A DNA stretch of 64,000 nt from NCBI GenBank assembly GCA_041391385.1, contig JAWKOD010000005.1, positions 62,001-126,000 on the forward strand, given 5' to 3'. This document shows, one piece after another, positions 36,651 through 46,035 of the stretch. A program made the position numbers and the translations under genes. Source of the stretch: CANIGN01 sp041391385. GTDB taxonomy: Bacteria > Bdellovibrionota > UBA2428. The notes under the pieces were generated by a model. It saw only the letters and a list, made by a program, of their open reading frames with translations, was not told the origin of the DNA and made no database searches. Numbering within the stretch: position 1 is the stretch's first letter; every line of letters starts with the position of its first letter.

Positions 36651-37455
36651 AAACAACAGCGGGCTCTTCACCCGATGTTGGCAATGCCTCTTCTTGTGGG
36701 CCACTCGCTTCTTCTGAAGTAGAAGCTGTATCTGATCCGTGGTCTACTGCTTCACTACTGTCGTCTTCCATGTCATCGCCTGAATCGCTATCGTCAAACG
36801 AAGACTCGGCAACATATGAGTCTTTTTTATCTTTATTTTTTTGCATGGCTTTTCCAATGAAAATACCAACCACAAGGGCAACTGCACCTATTAGAAGCAA
36901 TTTCATCCAAGGGGCCATAGCAGCGTGAGCGCTCGGAATTCCAAATAGATTCATACTTTCTAGAAACGAAAGTTGCTCACCTTTTTGAAGTTCCTTAAGA
37001 ATAATTTGGATATTTTCGTGGATAGCTTTATTTGGATCTACTTTAAAAGTGTGCTTTCCAAAGCGAAAAGTGTTCTTTTCTGAATCAACTACTTCTAAGC
37101 TAAGAAGAAGATCTTTCGAGCCTTCGTTCATGTCATAGACTTGTATAGTGTTGTCTTTAACTTCAAAGCGAGGAAGCACTTTCATAGCGGCAAATTGTAA
37201 GGATAAAAACCCACGCTCAGCTGTACTGAGCTTTCTTCCCATGAGTTTTTCAAAAGAGCTGAGAATATCAGCTGTTTTTTGTTTTGCTTGAGAGTTGGCA
37301 TTGAATTTTTTACTTAGGCCATCGAGTACTTGTACGTCTTTCATGAGCTGTGGATTGCCTGTGAAACTTTGTGCCGCAGCCGCCTGATAGATATTTACAT
37401 TCATAAGTAAAATCATAAATCCTGCTGTAAAACGTTTTGAAAAATCTTTTTTCAT
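36649..37455 (-). CDS. Exported single-pass membrane protein with acidic tail (pair member A)
   Basis: 268 aa. Signal peptide (FTAGFMILLMNVNIYQAAA), a globular domain of about 130 residues, then a motif SFLESMNLFGIPSAHAAMAPW leading into a transmembrane helix (about 183-202). The cytoplasmic tail is highly acidic and Ser-rich (DDSDSGDDMEDDSS). The segment from FRFGKHTFKVD to the helix has the same layout as in the divergently transcribed neighbour at 37677, so the two are probably distant paralogues. No known family. Confidence 0.65.
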   Translation of the reverse strand: MKKDFSKRFTAGFMILLMNVNIYQAAAAQSFTGNPQLMKDVQVLDGLSKKFNANSQAKQKTADILSSFEKLMGRKLSTAERGFLSLQFAAMKVLPRFEVKDNTIQVYDMNEGSKDLLLSLEVVDSEKNTFRFGKHTFKVDPNKAIHENIQIILKELQKGEQLSFLESMNLFGIPSAHAAMAPWMKLLLIGAVALVVGIFIGKAMQKNKDKKDSYVAESSFDDSDSGDDMEDDSSEAVDHGSDTASTSEEASGPQEEALPTSGEEPAVV

Positions 37456-37676
37456 GTTCTTTTGTTTCTCCCCAGAGCGTTGTGTGCTGACGTCAACTAA
37501 TCGGCTCTTTATTCAGAGTCTCAAATTATTAAGATCTTAACAATTCGTCTTTTGCTGATTCTGGAGCTCATTTAGCTCTATTTTGCAGGCACTTGTACAA
37601 AATTTAGGCACTAAATAACTCACTTTGACCTCTTTACATGCTTATAAGGAGTGCTTCTTCGAGTTACTCTAAGAGT

Positions 37677-38417
37677 ATGAAAAAGAATTTTTTAACTCAG
37701 TTGTTTAGTCTTACCTTAATGATTGGGATGTTCGTGCAAGGCTTTGGTCTACTCAGTCCAATGCAATACTTAAACGCAGGGGCAGTTGCTAAAGACTTTC
37801 CAGATGCATCATATATAAAGATTTGGAACCAAGAGGCTTCTAAGTGGCCAAAGATTAAAAGTGGTAGTGATTTAGATCGAGCGGCTAAAAAACTTAAAGT
37901 GGGTTTTAACTCTCGCTTTGATGATACGGATCGCAGGTTTTGGTTTTCGTACATGATTCAGATTCAAGAAATGCCTCACCTTAAACAAGCGGGTGACGCT
38001 TATGAGTTTTGGTCGCCTAACAATAAAGAAAAGTTAATGAGCTTTAAAGTAGAAGGCGAGAAGTATACTTTTGAAGGTGGCTCTTTTGTTTACAATAAAG
38101 AAGAGTCTCTTGAGAAAAACTTTGTCCGCTTAAAGAAAGTACTTCGAAAAAATGAAGTTTCGTTTTTTGAGTCTTTCTTTTTACCTCGTGCTCAAGCAGG
38201 AGGCTTCCCTTGGTTGGCTATTGGTGCAGCAGCCCTTACGTTTATTGTTGTTCGTGGTTTTCAAACAGACTGGCAGAACTTTAAAAGCGCAGGAGATAAG
38301 CATCAGCTCGCTAAAGATGAATTGAAAAAGGGTAACATTGGTGACGCTGCTAAAAATGATTTAAATGCTGTTGGAACTCTTTTTACAGATGGTTCTAACG
38401 GAGAGGCTAAACACTAA
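37677..38417 (+). CDS. Exported single-pass membrane protein (pair member B)
   Basis: 246 aa from the ATG at 37677; an upstream ATG at 37638 would put a poor stretch before the signal peptide. Signal peptide (LFSLTLMIGMFVQGFGLL), a globular domain of about 140 residues, then SFFESFFLPRAQAGGFPW and a transmembrane helix (LAIGAAALTFIVV), with a short basic/acidic tail. It shares the pattern F-x-F-x4-F, N-x3-LK, E-x-SF-x-ES, A-x-A, PW with the neighbour read in the opposite direction. Function unknown; the shared 220-bp intergenic region would allow joint control. Confidence 0.65.
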   Translation: MKKNFLTQLFSLTLMIGMFVQGFGLLSPMQYLNAGAVAKDFPDASYIKIWNQEASKWPKIKSGSDLDRAAKKLKVGFNSRFDDTDRRFWFSYMIQIQEMPHLKQAGDAYEFWSPNNKEKLMSFKVEGEKYTFEGGSFVYNKEESLEKNFVRLKKVLRKNEVSFFESFFLPRAQAGGFPWLAIGAAALTFIVVRGFQTDWQNFKSAGDKHQLAKDELKKGNIGDAAKNDLNAVGTLFTDGSNGEAKH

Positions 38418-38431
38418 GCGCATTGTGCGCT

Positions 38432-39691
38432 TTAGATATACTCCGGTAAGATTTTCTTGCCGAGTTCAACGCCTGGTTGATTAAAGGGATTCACTTCAAA
38501 TGCGGCTCCTACTAATGCCGTGATATCCATCCAGAAGGCCATGAAGTCACCAAGGCTTTCTTCTGATATTTGATCGAGGTGCAAGGCATAAGTACTGCGC
38601 TCTGACTTAATAAGGGATTGTCGTGTAGCGAGACCCTGGGCCTGCAGGAGTTGGTGCCAGCTTTTGTTTTCTGCAAAAGCAATTTTTTTCGCAAAGAGAG
38701 GGTCGAGCTTCTTTACTTCAATATCGTTTTGATTTTTTTCAACGAATACAAACCCTGTGTAAGCATCATTGCGACCTTCGGTCATTTGTTGCAATACAGA
38801 GTGCTGGTCCACGGCTCCTGTAGCCGGGCAGGCAAATGCTCCCACAAAGTTAGAACCTTTTTTCTTCCCAAGGCTCTCACTCCAAAGTTGCTTCCACCAA
38901 GAGCCAATTTCTTTCAAGCGCGAGGAGTAAAACCATTGTGAATGTACGTTTAAGTTTGCAGTGTCAAAATCGGCAAAGCGAAGAGCGAGTTCAATAACGT
39001 CTTCACTTGGAAAGTGCTCAAATCTTTTTTCAAATCCGGCTACAAAAGCTTTCGTGTCGATTCCGCAAAAAGCCAAAGGAAAAGTGCCCACGACGCTTGT
39101 TACACTCCATCTTCCACCGAGTAGAGGGTCCATCTTTAAAAGAGGCACAGAGTTTTCTTGAGCCCAGCTTGCGAGTGGAGCTTTGGATTCAGCATCACTA
39201 ATGGCAACAAAATGCTCGCTGATTTTTAGCCCAGCTGTAGTAAATCTTTCTGTATAGTGCTGAAGGGATACAAGCGTTTCTAAGGTATTACCGCTTTTAG
39301 AAATAGCAATGAGTGCAGTTTCTTTGAGCTCATCATCGTTTAGCTTGGGTAAATCTGTTGCATCGAGGTTTTCAATAAAGAAAATTTCTCGATCTATTTT
39401 GGGGCGTAAAGCATCAACAACCGCTTTGCTTCCAAGTGAAGAGCCTCCTGTGCCGAGCACGATGAGTCGCTTAAATTTTGAGCGAAAGTTTTTTGCGAGG
39501 TTTATCGATTTTTCAAAATCTAATTTAAAGCTTTTAGCGCAGCGATAAGAACTTAGTTTCTGATCAGAATCCCCATGAGATTCTTTTTTGAAACGGTCTA
39601 AAATTTTATCCTTGTGTGTACTGTGCACTTTGGGCATTTCAAAAACACAAGTTGTTGTATAAAGCTCAGAAGCATCAATTTTTAAAGTCAT
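38432..39691 (-). CDS. pgi: Glucose-6-phosphate isomerase
   Basis: 419 aa, at the short end for the family (450 aa in many Gram-positives, about 550 in E. coli). It interconverts glucose-6-P and fructose-6-P. Visible: VLGTGGSSLGSKAV, ISKSGNTLET (phosphate-binding), GGRWSVTSVVG, and the FNQPGVELGK C-terminal block with the catalytic Lys. Its ATG is immediately after the stop of the acyl-CoA dehydrogenase gene, so they are one transcript even though they serve different pathways. Confidence 0.92.
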   Translation of the reverse strand: MTLKIDASELYTTTCVFEMPKVHSTHKDKILDRFKKESHGDSDQKLSSYRCAKSFKLDFEKSINLAKNFRSKFKRLIVLGTGGSSLGSKAVVDALRPKIDREIFFIENLDATDLPKLNDDELKETALIAISKSGNTLETLVSLQHYTERFTTAGLKISEHFVAISDAESKAPLASWAQENSVPLLKMDPLLGGRWSVTSVVGTFPLAFCGIDTKAFVAGFEKRFEHFPSEDVIELALRFADFDTANLNVHSQWFYSSRLKEIGSWWKQLWSESLGKKKGSNFVGAFACPATGAVDQHSVLQQMTEGRNDAYTGFVFVEKNQNDIEVKKLDPLFAKKIAFAENKSWHQLLQAQGLATRQSLIKSERSTYALHLDQISEESLGDFMAFWMDITALVGAAFEVNPFNQPGVELGKKILPEYI

Positions 39692-40858
39692 CTATTCCAT
39701 TCCCGGCACGTAGCCCTTGGCGAGTTGTTTGGCCAAAATGATACGCATCACTTCGTTCGTGCCTGCGCCAATTTCCATTAACTTTGCATCTCGGAGGTAG
39801 CGCTCTACTGGGTATTCCTTGGTGTAGCCATAGCCACCCAGAAGTTGAATACCGTCGAGAGCAATTTTTGTGGCGCGGTGGGCGGCAAAAAGTTTTGCGC
39901 TTGTCCCAAGCATAAGAGCTTCGGTGTCGGCCAACCCTTTGCGTTCAATTGCCGCTGCGGCTTCGTAGGTGAGGCTGCGTGAAGCGAGGTATTCTGCCGT
40001 AGCATCGGCTAACATTTTTTGAACCATTTGGAAGTCAAACAAAGCTTTTCCAAATTGTTTGCGATCGAGAGTGTATTTTGTACAGTAATCAATTGTCGCT
40101 CGCGCAATACCGAGAGAAATTCCTACGATAGTGACACGTTCAAGGAGTAGGTTACGATTCATGTGCGCAATACTTGAAGCTTCTTCGCCTACACGATTGG
40201 CCACAGGAACTTTGCAGTTTTCAAAAATAAGTTCACTTGTGGGAGAAGCGCGCATTCCAAACTTATTGAGCTTTTTGCCTACAGAAAATCCTGGAGTGCC
40301 TTTTTCTACGATGAATGTTGTGATGTCTTTTTTGCTGGGGCCTGTTTTTGCGTAGACCCAGAAAAAGTCAGCATAGGGGCCATTTGTGATCCACATTTTT
40401 GTGCCGTTAAGCACGTAAAAATCATCTTCTTTTTTGGCCTGAAGTTGCAGCCCAAAGGCATCGCTCCCAGCACCGGGTTCACTGATGGCCATAGCGCCAA
40501 TCCACTCTCCAGAGCAAAGCTTGGGGAGGTATTTTTTCTTTTGTTCAGGTGAGCCATTTTGACTCAAATTGTTAACGGCTAAAATAGAGTGTGCCAGATA
40601 AGAGAGGGTGGTGGAGGCGCATTCGGCCCCGAGTTCTTCCATGACAAGGGTGGCGGCAATGGCTCCGAGGCCAGCTCCCCCATGCTCTGGATCAGCCGTA
40701 ACGCCGAGGAGGCCCATATCTCCCAATTTCTTGAGGGCCTCGTGGTTAAACCCCTGTTCTTCGTCTAGTTTTTCGGCCAATGGCTTAAGTTCTGACTGAG
40801 CAAAGCGACGAACGCTATCTCGGAGTTGAATGTGAATATCTTCAAAGAAAAGACTCAT
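39692..40858 (-). CDS. Acyl-CoA dehydrogenase, isovaleryl-CoA dehydrogenase-like
   Basis: 388 aa, family length. FAD/substrate motifs: AISEPGAGSDAFG, MWITNGPYADFF, DRKQFGKALFDFQ, QLLGGYGYTKEYPVERYLRDAKLMEIGAGTNEV. The usual catalytic Glu near EGT is replaced (GAGT). A Glu in the helix LLLERVTIVG sits where isovaleryl-CoA dehydrogenase has its base, so the enzyme is probably of the leucine-degradation type. It would pass electrons to ETF. Located directly upstream of pgi. Confidence 0.87.
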   Translation of the reverse strand: MSLFFEDIHIQLRDSVRRFAQSELKPLAEKLDEEQGFNHEALKKLGDMGLLGVTADPEHGGAGLGAIAATLVMEELGAECASTTLSYLAHSILAVNNLSQNGSPEQKKKYLPKLCSGEWIGAMAISEPGAGSDAFGLQLQAKKEDDFYVLNGTKMWITNGPYADFFWVYAKTGPSKKDITTFIVEKGTPGFSVGKKLNKFGMRASPTSELIFENCKVPVANRVGEEASSIAHMNRNLLLERVTIVGISLGIARATIDYCTKYTLDRKQFGKALFDFQMVQKMLADATAEYLASRSLTYEAAAAIERKGLADTEALMLGTSAKLFAAHRATKIALDGIQLLGGYGYTKEYPVERYLRDAKLMEIGAGTNEVMRIILAKQLAKGYVPGME

Positions 40859-40901
40859 AGTGATTTTCTAATCCTTCTCGTGGGATTAGGCTAGGCGAGT
40901 A

Positions 40902-42026
40902 ATGAAAACTCATAGCAAGATTAGCAATTCAGTAGAAGATCTCGTGGGGCAAACTCCACTTATTAGGCTCAATGCCTCTCTTCGGGACGTTCCGGCGGGC
41001 TTGTGGCTCAAAAAGGAAAAGGGCATTGAAAATCATGGTTCTCTCCATGGTGAAATCCTTACAAAAGTAGAGTTCTTTAACCCGGGCGGAAGCGTCAAAG
41101 ATCGCATTGCAATTCATATTTTGAATAAAGCCGAAGAGCGCGGCGAAATTAAGCCAGGAGCAACTGTTGTTGAGGCCACTTCTGGGAATACAGGAGCGGG
41201 GCTTGCCATGATAGCGGCTCGAAGAGGGTACAAGGCCATTTTGGTAATGCCTGATAAAATGTCTGCAGAAAAAATCAACGCCCTCAGGGCTTATGGGGCT
41301 AAAGTTGTGATTACTCCCACTGCAGTGCTTCCTGAAGATCCTAAAAGTAATTACCGAGTTGCAGAGCGCTTGGCGAAAGAAATTCCAAATGCCTTCCTCG
41401 CCAACCAGTATCAGAATCCAGACAACCCAGAGGCTCACTATTTAAGCACAGGTCCCGAAATCTGGGAGCAATGTGATGGCAAGCTCGATTATTTCTTCTG
41501 TGGTCTAGGAACAGGTGGAACAGCAAGCGGGACCGCTAAATTTTTAAAGGAAAAAAATCCCAAGATTAAACTTATCGGAATTGATCCTGTAGGAAGCCTT
41601 TATTACGAAAACATTAAAACGGGTAAGGGTACTGGCGCTAAAACTTATCTCACGGAAGGGATCGGAGAGGATTTTATTCCAGGAACTATTGACCTTAAGT
41701 TAGTTGATGACGCTGTTTATGTGAGTGATGCCGAATCTTTTTCTGCAGCACGTATGCTTGCGCAAAAAGAGGGACTTCTTGTTGGTGGATCTTGTGGCTC
41801 AGCTTTTTATGGAGCGGCTCAGTACTTGCGCTATCTCGAAGAGAAAGAGAGCATTAAAGATTACCGTGCTGTCGTTTTAATTCCTGATTCTGGAAGTCGT
41901 TATCTCTCAAAAGTGTTTAACGATCCTTGGCTGGCAGAAAAAAATGTGTCGACACAATGGAACGATTTAACTTTAGGCGGCGACGTGGAATACGTTGACG
42001 GCTCAAAAAAAATTGCAGGTGTTTAG
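40902..42026 (+). CDS. Cystathionine beta-synthase/cysteine synthase family PLP enzyme
   Basis: 374 aa. PLP lysine in EFFNPGGSVKDRIA, the phosphate-binding loop EATSGNTGAGLAMIA, a GLGTGGTASG glycine loop and a serine in GGSCGSA. The sequence IGEDFIPGTID and the direct coupling to a cystathionine gamma-lyase-type gene point to cystathionine beta-synthase (serine + homocysteine) rather than O-acetylserine sulfhydrylase. There is no C-terminal CBS-domain pair. It is divergent from the acyl-CoA dehydrogenase. Confidence 0.86.
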   Translation: MKTHSKISNSVEDLVGQTPLIRLNASLRDVPAGLWLKKEKGIENHGSLHGEILTKVEFFNPGGSVKDRIAIHILNKAEERGEIKPGATVVEATSGNTGAGLAMIAARRGYKAILVMPDKMSAEKINALRAYGAKVVITPTAVLPEDPKSNYRVAERLAKEIPNAFLANQYQNPDNPEAHYLSTGPEIWEQCDGKLDYFFCGLGTGGTASGTAKFLKEKNPKIKLIGIDPVGSLYYENIKTGKGTGAKTYLTEGIGEDFIPGTIDLKLVDDAVYVSDAESFSAARMLAQKEGLLVGGSCGSAFYGAAQYLRYLEEKESIKDYRAVVLIPDSGSRYLSKVFNDPWLAEKNVSTQWNDLTLGGDVEYVDGSKKIAGV

Positions 42027-43226
42027 ATGAAAATTCAAGGCAATACAAAAGAACGCATTCAGAAGTTTGAAAAATATAAGCAAGAAACACTTGCGATACA
42101 CGGAGGGCAATCTCCTGATCCGATTACTGGGGCCGTAATGCCTCCTCTTTATCAGACCTCTACTTATGCACAAACAGAGCCCTCTAAGCCCATTGGAGAG
42201 TATGAATATACGCGCTCACATAATCCAACTCGAAGAACCTTAGAGGATTGTGTGGCTTTAATTGAAGGTGGGACTTATGCACTCGCAACTTGCAGTGGAA
42301 TGAGTGCCACACAGCTTGTAATGGGTTTGCTTGCGCCAGGCGATGAGGTTTTGTGTGGAGATGACGTTTACGGTGGCACTTACCGCTTGCTGACAACTGT
42401 GCTTAAAAAAACAGGCCTGCAAACAAAGTTTCTAAACTTTGCAGAGCTCGAAAAAAATCCTAATTACCTAAAGGAAAACGCTTCTTCCAAAACGAAGCTT
42501 GTTTGGCTTGAAACTCCTACGAATCCCCTTTTAAAGCTTTTTGATATTCAAAAGATTTCAAAAATCTGCAAAGAAAACGGCTGGCTTCTCTGCGTGGACA
42601 ATACATTTATGTCTCCGATCTTTCAGCGTCCCCTCTCTTTAGGGGCAGATATTGTTGTGCATTCAATGACCAAGTACATCGGTGGACACAGTGATACAGT
42701 AGCTGGAGTGGTTGTAACTTCGAGTGATCAGCTGGCAGATCAGCTGTATCGAGATCAAAACTCTGTGGGATATATTTGTTCGCCCTTTGATTCGTGGTTA
42801 CTTTTGAGAAGCATAAAAACCTTGCCTATACGCATGCGCGCTCACCAGACAAATGCATTGGCTCTTGCAGAGTGGTTAGAAAAAAATCCTAAAATTGAAA
42901 AAACAATTTATCCGGGATTAAAATCGCACCCTCAACACGCGCTTGCTCAAGAGCAGATGAGTGGCTTTGGTGGAATGATTAGTTTTTATCTCAAGGGCGA
43001 TATGCAGGATGTGAAGAAATTTCTTTCAAAATTGAAAGTTGTTACTCTTGCTGAATCTTTGGGTGGAGTGGAAAGCTTGGTCAATCATCCGGCGAGTATG
43101 ACCCACGCAAGTATTCCTGTAGATGTTCGAGCTAAGTTGGGCATTAGCGATACACTGATTCGCCTCAGTGTTGGGCTCGAGGACCTAGAGGATATTCAAA
43201 AAGATATAACTCAGGCGCTTCTTTGA
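42027..43226 (+). CDS. Cystathionine gamma-lyase/synthase family PLP enzyme
   Basis: 399 aa. Family motifs include AIHGGQSPDPITGAVMPPLYQTSTYAQ, YEYTRSHNPTRRTLE, CSGMSATQLV, ETPTNPLL, VDNTFMSP and the PLP lysine in HSMTKYIGGHSD. Its ATG abuts the stop of the upstream PLP enzyme, so the two form a reverse-transsulfuration pair that makes cysteine from homocysteine via cystathionine. Gamma-lyase is favoured over gamma-synthase by this context, not by a diagnostic residue. Confidence 0.9.
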   Translation: MKIQGNTKERIQKFEKYKQETLAIHGGQSPDPITGAVMPPLYQTSTYAQTEPSKPIGEYEYTRSHNPTRRTLEDCVALIEGGTYALATCSGMSATQLVMGLLAPGDEVLCGDDVYGGTYRLLTTVLKKTGLQTKFLNFAELEKNPNYLKENASSKTKLVWLETPTNPLLKLFDIQKISKICKENGWLLCVDNTFMSPIFQRPLSLGADIVVHSMTKYIGGHSDTVAGVVVTSSDQLADQLYRDQNSVGYICSPFDSWLLLRSIKTLPIRMRAHQTNALALAEWLEKNPKIEKTIYPGLKSHPQHALAQEQMSGFGGMISFYLKGDMQDVKKFLSKLKVVTLAESLGGVESLVNHPASMTHASIPVDVRAKLGISDTLIRLSVGLEDLEDIQKDITQALL

Positions 43227-43266
43227 TGATTGACATGATGCGTTAAAACGGGTATAGAAGAGATCG

Positions 43267-43935
43267 GTGACAATATCCAAGTTTGATAAGAAGCTTCAAA
43301 AAACAATTATTTTCCTAATGTTTTCATTGGGTTGTTATGCTCAAGCCGCAAATATCCAGGATGAAAGAGTTGTGGATTTAAGCGAAGTTAGCGCAGAAGA
43401 CATTACTTTAGCCCTGATAGCTGATCGCTCAGGAGGTGCCTTGAGCCTTAACTCTTTGGGGCAGTATGTTTTGAATGCATCGTTACGAATTCGAAGTCGT
43501 TCGAGTTTACGTTTAGAAAAAGCTGAACTTTATATTGGTCAATGGAATTTAACTTTAGAATCTTCAAAACTTCATTTTGAAAATTTTAAGATACAAGCTT
43601 TTTCAAAAGAACAAGAGCCTAAGTCTGAGGCGGCTCAGGCTGGAAATCTTAAGGTTCTTGCCTTTAAGTCAGATGCGCAGGCTGTTGATGAAAATCCCAT
43701 AGAAATTACAGGAAATTTAAATGCAATTCTTGTTGGGGGTGACTCTAAAAGCGGAGGCTCTATAGACTTGCCCGCAAGTGCTGTCTTTGAATTGAACCTT
43801 GAGTATGATTTACGCTCAGGTGGGCAGGGCGGAGTGAATGGCAGACTTAGCTATAGTCTCCAGGGAACTCATGTCGCATATGAGCCCGATGGTGTAGAGT
43901 CTTCAGACCTCTCTCTTATATTCCCTGCTTCTTAG
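43267..43935 (+). CDS. Exported protein of unknown function
   Basis: 222 aa from a GTG at 43267. Signal peptide (LQKTIIFLMFSLGCYAQA), then a predominantly beta-strand protein with alternating polar/hydrophobic residues (YVLNASLRIRSRSSLRLEKAE). The layout of the strands resembles small lipid- or pilus-associated beta proteins, but I identify no family. Its end overlaps the convergent gene by 20 bp. Confidence 0.6.
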   Translation: MTISKFDKKLQKTIIFLMFSLGCYAQAANIQDERVVDLSEVSAEDITLALIADRSGGALSLNSLGQYVLNASLRIRSRSSLRLEKAELYIGQWNLTLESSKLHFENFKIQAFSKEQEPKSEAAQAGNLKVLAFKSDAQAVDENPIEITGNLNAILVGGDSKSGGSIDLPASAVFELNLEYDLRSGGQGGVNGRLSYSLQGTHVAYEPDGVESSDLSLIFPAS

Positions 43936-45286
43936 TCTTAGGGAGACTTGCGCTCACAATTTTAATGTCATGAAAATTATCGTATCGAGTTTTAATCTCA
44001 GCTCGGATGCTTTTAACTTGAGTTTGTGACAACGCATAGCCTTGTGCCTTTTCTATGCTAAATATCTCACTTGTGAGTCGCAACATGTGGGCTGCAAAGA
44101 GAAGTCGGGCTTTCGTTGTATCAAAACGTTTAATTTCTTTTGGGTAACGACTTTGAGTTTCGTCTAACTCTGTGAGTTCTCTGTCACGCTCTTTCCAGAG
44201 ATACGTTTTTAGCTCTGTGCTTACGAGCTCAAGTTGAGCTTTGTATTGAGCCGTGTGGAGGGAGTTCTCGTTGCCTAGCGCTGGAATTAAATTCATTAAC
44301 CAAGCTCTATCACCAAGCTTTTCTTCTTCTACTGTTCTTGCGATAGCTTCTCCTGCGTAAATTTCATCAAAAATAGATCTACTAGAAGTTTCCTTCTCTA
44401 CACCGGGAAACATGGCATTTAGTGCAACAAGCGTTCTGACATACGCTTGAGCGTCGAGAGCTTTGCCTCGCGCAAGCATGTCTTTTGAAGCAGCCTCTGT
44501 ATAGCCTAAGCAAATATAAGAGTTTAAAAAATCATCTAAGCGAAAACTAGGTCTTCCGTATGAGCTTGAGTTTGTCGCCTCTAAAAGAATGTCATTATAT
44601 CTTCTGAAGGAGAGCGGAATCAGTTTTAAGACAGCATTGAGTTGTGCGCCTGGAAGGAGTTTGTCATTAAGATCATAAGTTTGAGCGACTAAGAAAATAC
44701 CAAGACTCGAGCTCGCATCAAAGCCAGGGTTTGCGTTTTCAATGCTCATATATGTGATGAGTGCATTTGAAAGAAAGGAAACTAGAGTGAGGGATTCTCC
44801 CAGTTTGTGAAGTCGGGGCTTAATGAGCGCGAGTACTGAGCTGTTGACGGGGACAACATAGCCCTCTGAATGAAAACTAAGTAACGCATCTGTGTAGTCC
44901 TTGAGTGCTTCTATTGCTTGATCACATCGACCACGCGCAATGCTTGAGTCGTCTCGAAGCTTGGGAATATTCTTAGCTTCAGCAAGAGTATGTAATTGCG
45001 CAAGGTCTGCACCTTTTGGGGCTCTTCTTCTAAGGCTGCTGTATTTGCCTTGAGTATCGAAGAAGTTGTTGATCATATTTTCGTTAAGATTTTTTATGAC
45101 AGTATTTTGACTGACGCTGCATTCCTCAACTCCCTTTCCTGTGAAACGGTAACTGGGAGTGCCGCTTGATTCTTCAGTTTGTGAAAAAAACTTTATTCGC
45201 TTGAGCAAAGTATTGTTGTCACTCACAGCATATGCTTGCAGCGAAAAGAGAAAGAAAAAAAGCGTCCATACGGTAAACGTTCTCAT
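43916..45286 (-). CDS. Exported mainly helical protein of unknown function
   Basis: 456 aa with a signal peptide (FTVWTLFFFLFSLQAYA). The mature part is helical with two cysteines in the first third (EECSVSQ, RGRCDQAI) and one later (SYICLGY). No motif recognised. It stands alone, with a 337-bp gap upstream that may hold its promoter. Confidence 0.6.
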   Translation of the reverse strand: MRTFTVWTLFFFLFSLQAYAVSDNNTLLKRIKFFSQTEESSGTPSYRFTGKGVEECSVSQNTVIKNLNENMINNFFDTQGKYSSLRRRAPKGADLAQLHTLAEAKNIPKLRDDSSIARGRCDQAIEALKDYTDALLSFHSEGYVVPVNSSVLALIKPRLHKLGESLTLVSFLSNALITYMSIENANPGFDASSSLGIFLVAQTYDLNDKLLPGAQLNAVLKLIPLSFRRYNDILLEATNSSSYGRPSFRLDDFLNSYICLGYTEAASKDMLARGKALDAQAYVRTLVALNAMFPGVEKETSSRSIFDEIYAGEAIARTVEEEKLGDRAWLMNLIPALGNENSLHTAQYKAQLELVSTELKTYLWKERDRELTELDETQSRYPKEIKRFDTTKARLLFAAHMLRLTSEIFSIEKAQGYALSQTQVKSIRAEIKTRYDNFHDIKIVSASLPKTKKQGI

Positions 45287-45623
45287 AGTGATTGCCTATT
45301 GTGCCACTTTTCATAGGAGAAATTTAAAAAAATCATACCGAAAAAGTGTCTATGAAGTAGACGAAGTGTTAGCAATTTTGAGCCTACAAGGAGCTGTTTT
45401 TATCTTTTTTTTTCATATCTTTTCTTAATTTTTTTAAGAATACTCTCTCTGGATATAACAGGAGTACGGCGAAGATGTTGAATTGTGTAGCTTTTTAGCT
45501 CGATCTGTGTCATACTGGTTAAGTAAGCAAACAATCGAGCCGCAATCACATTCATGATGAGTTCTCATCTTAGAAGCAAAACAAGGCTCTTAACGTTAAC
45601 AAACCTATAAGGAACTGTATTTT
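45287..45623. other. Gene-free region
   Basis: AT-rich gap between two divergent genes. I see a small hairpin TTCTTAA/TTAAGAA at about 45421-45439 and a 7-bp inverted repeat GCTCGAT/ATCGAGC at 45498-45540. No coding potential stands out. Confidence 0.4.
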
Positions 45624-45941
45624 ATGACGATAGACGCGAATGGCACTCAATTGGATCCCAAAGTTTCATTTCTTCAAATGATGAAAAGTCAGCTTGAAGA
45701 TTGGAATAAAGAACTTGCTCCTGCTCGGCAGCAATTGAAAAGTGCAACTAAAGGTCTAGACGGTGAGCTTCGAGCTCTAATGCTTAACTTCAAAAAGAGA
45801 AAAGAAAGCTTCAAGGCTTGTATGGAAGAAATTCAAGAAGCGAGTAGTGATAAATTTGAGTGGCTCAAGCCAAAAGCTCAGCGAGCATGGTTAGAAGCTA
45901 ATCTTGCTGTTGAAAAATTTAATCTTAGAAGAGTTGCTTAA
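45624..45941 (+). CDS. Small Lys/Glu-rich helical protein
   Basis: 105 aa, ATG at 45624 with AAGGAA about 10 nt upstream. It is all-helical, with a likely antiparallel coiled coil, no signal peptide and a single cysteine. No family recognised. A strong terminator follows 25 bp after the stop, so it is probably expressed as a single gene. Confidence 0.6.
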   Translation: MTIDANGTQLDPKVSFLQMMKSQLEDWNKELAPARQQLKSATKGLDGELRALMLNFKKRKESFKACMEEIQEASSDKFEWLKPKAQRAWLEANLAVEKFNLRRVA

Positions 45942-45965
45942 GTAACTTTCTTAACAAAAGAAAAA

Positions 45966-46012
45966 GAAAATCCCCGCAGCCACTTTTTCAAGAGTGGTTG
46001 CGGGGATTTTTT
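45966..46012. terminator. Strong bidirectional intrinsic terminator
   Basis: A stem of about 17 bp (AAATCCCCGCAGCCACT with AGTGGTTGCGGGGATTT, one G-T pair) has an 8-nt loop and T-tracts on both sides. It separates the convergent small helical protein gene and the exported-protein gene at 46036. Confidence 0.9.
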
Positions 46013-46035
46013 AATGAGAATTCAAAGAGAACGAA

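Noticed and set aside
45287..45623. tRNA or structured RNA in the gap
   Set aside because: The inverted repeats (7 bp each) do not fit a cloverleaf or any RNA family I can recognise.
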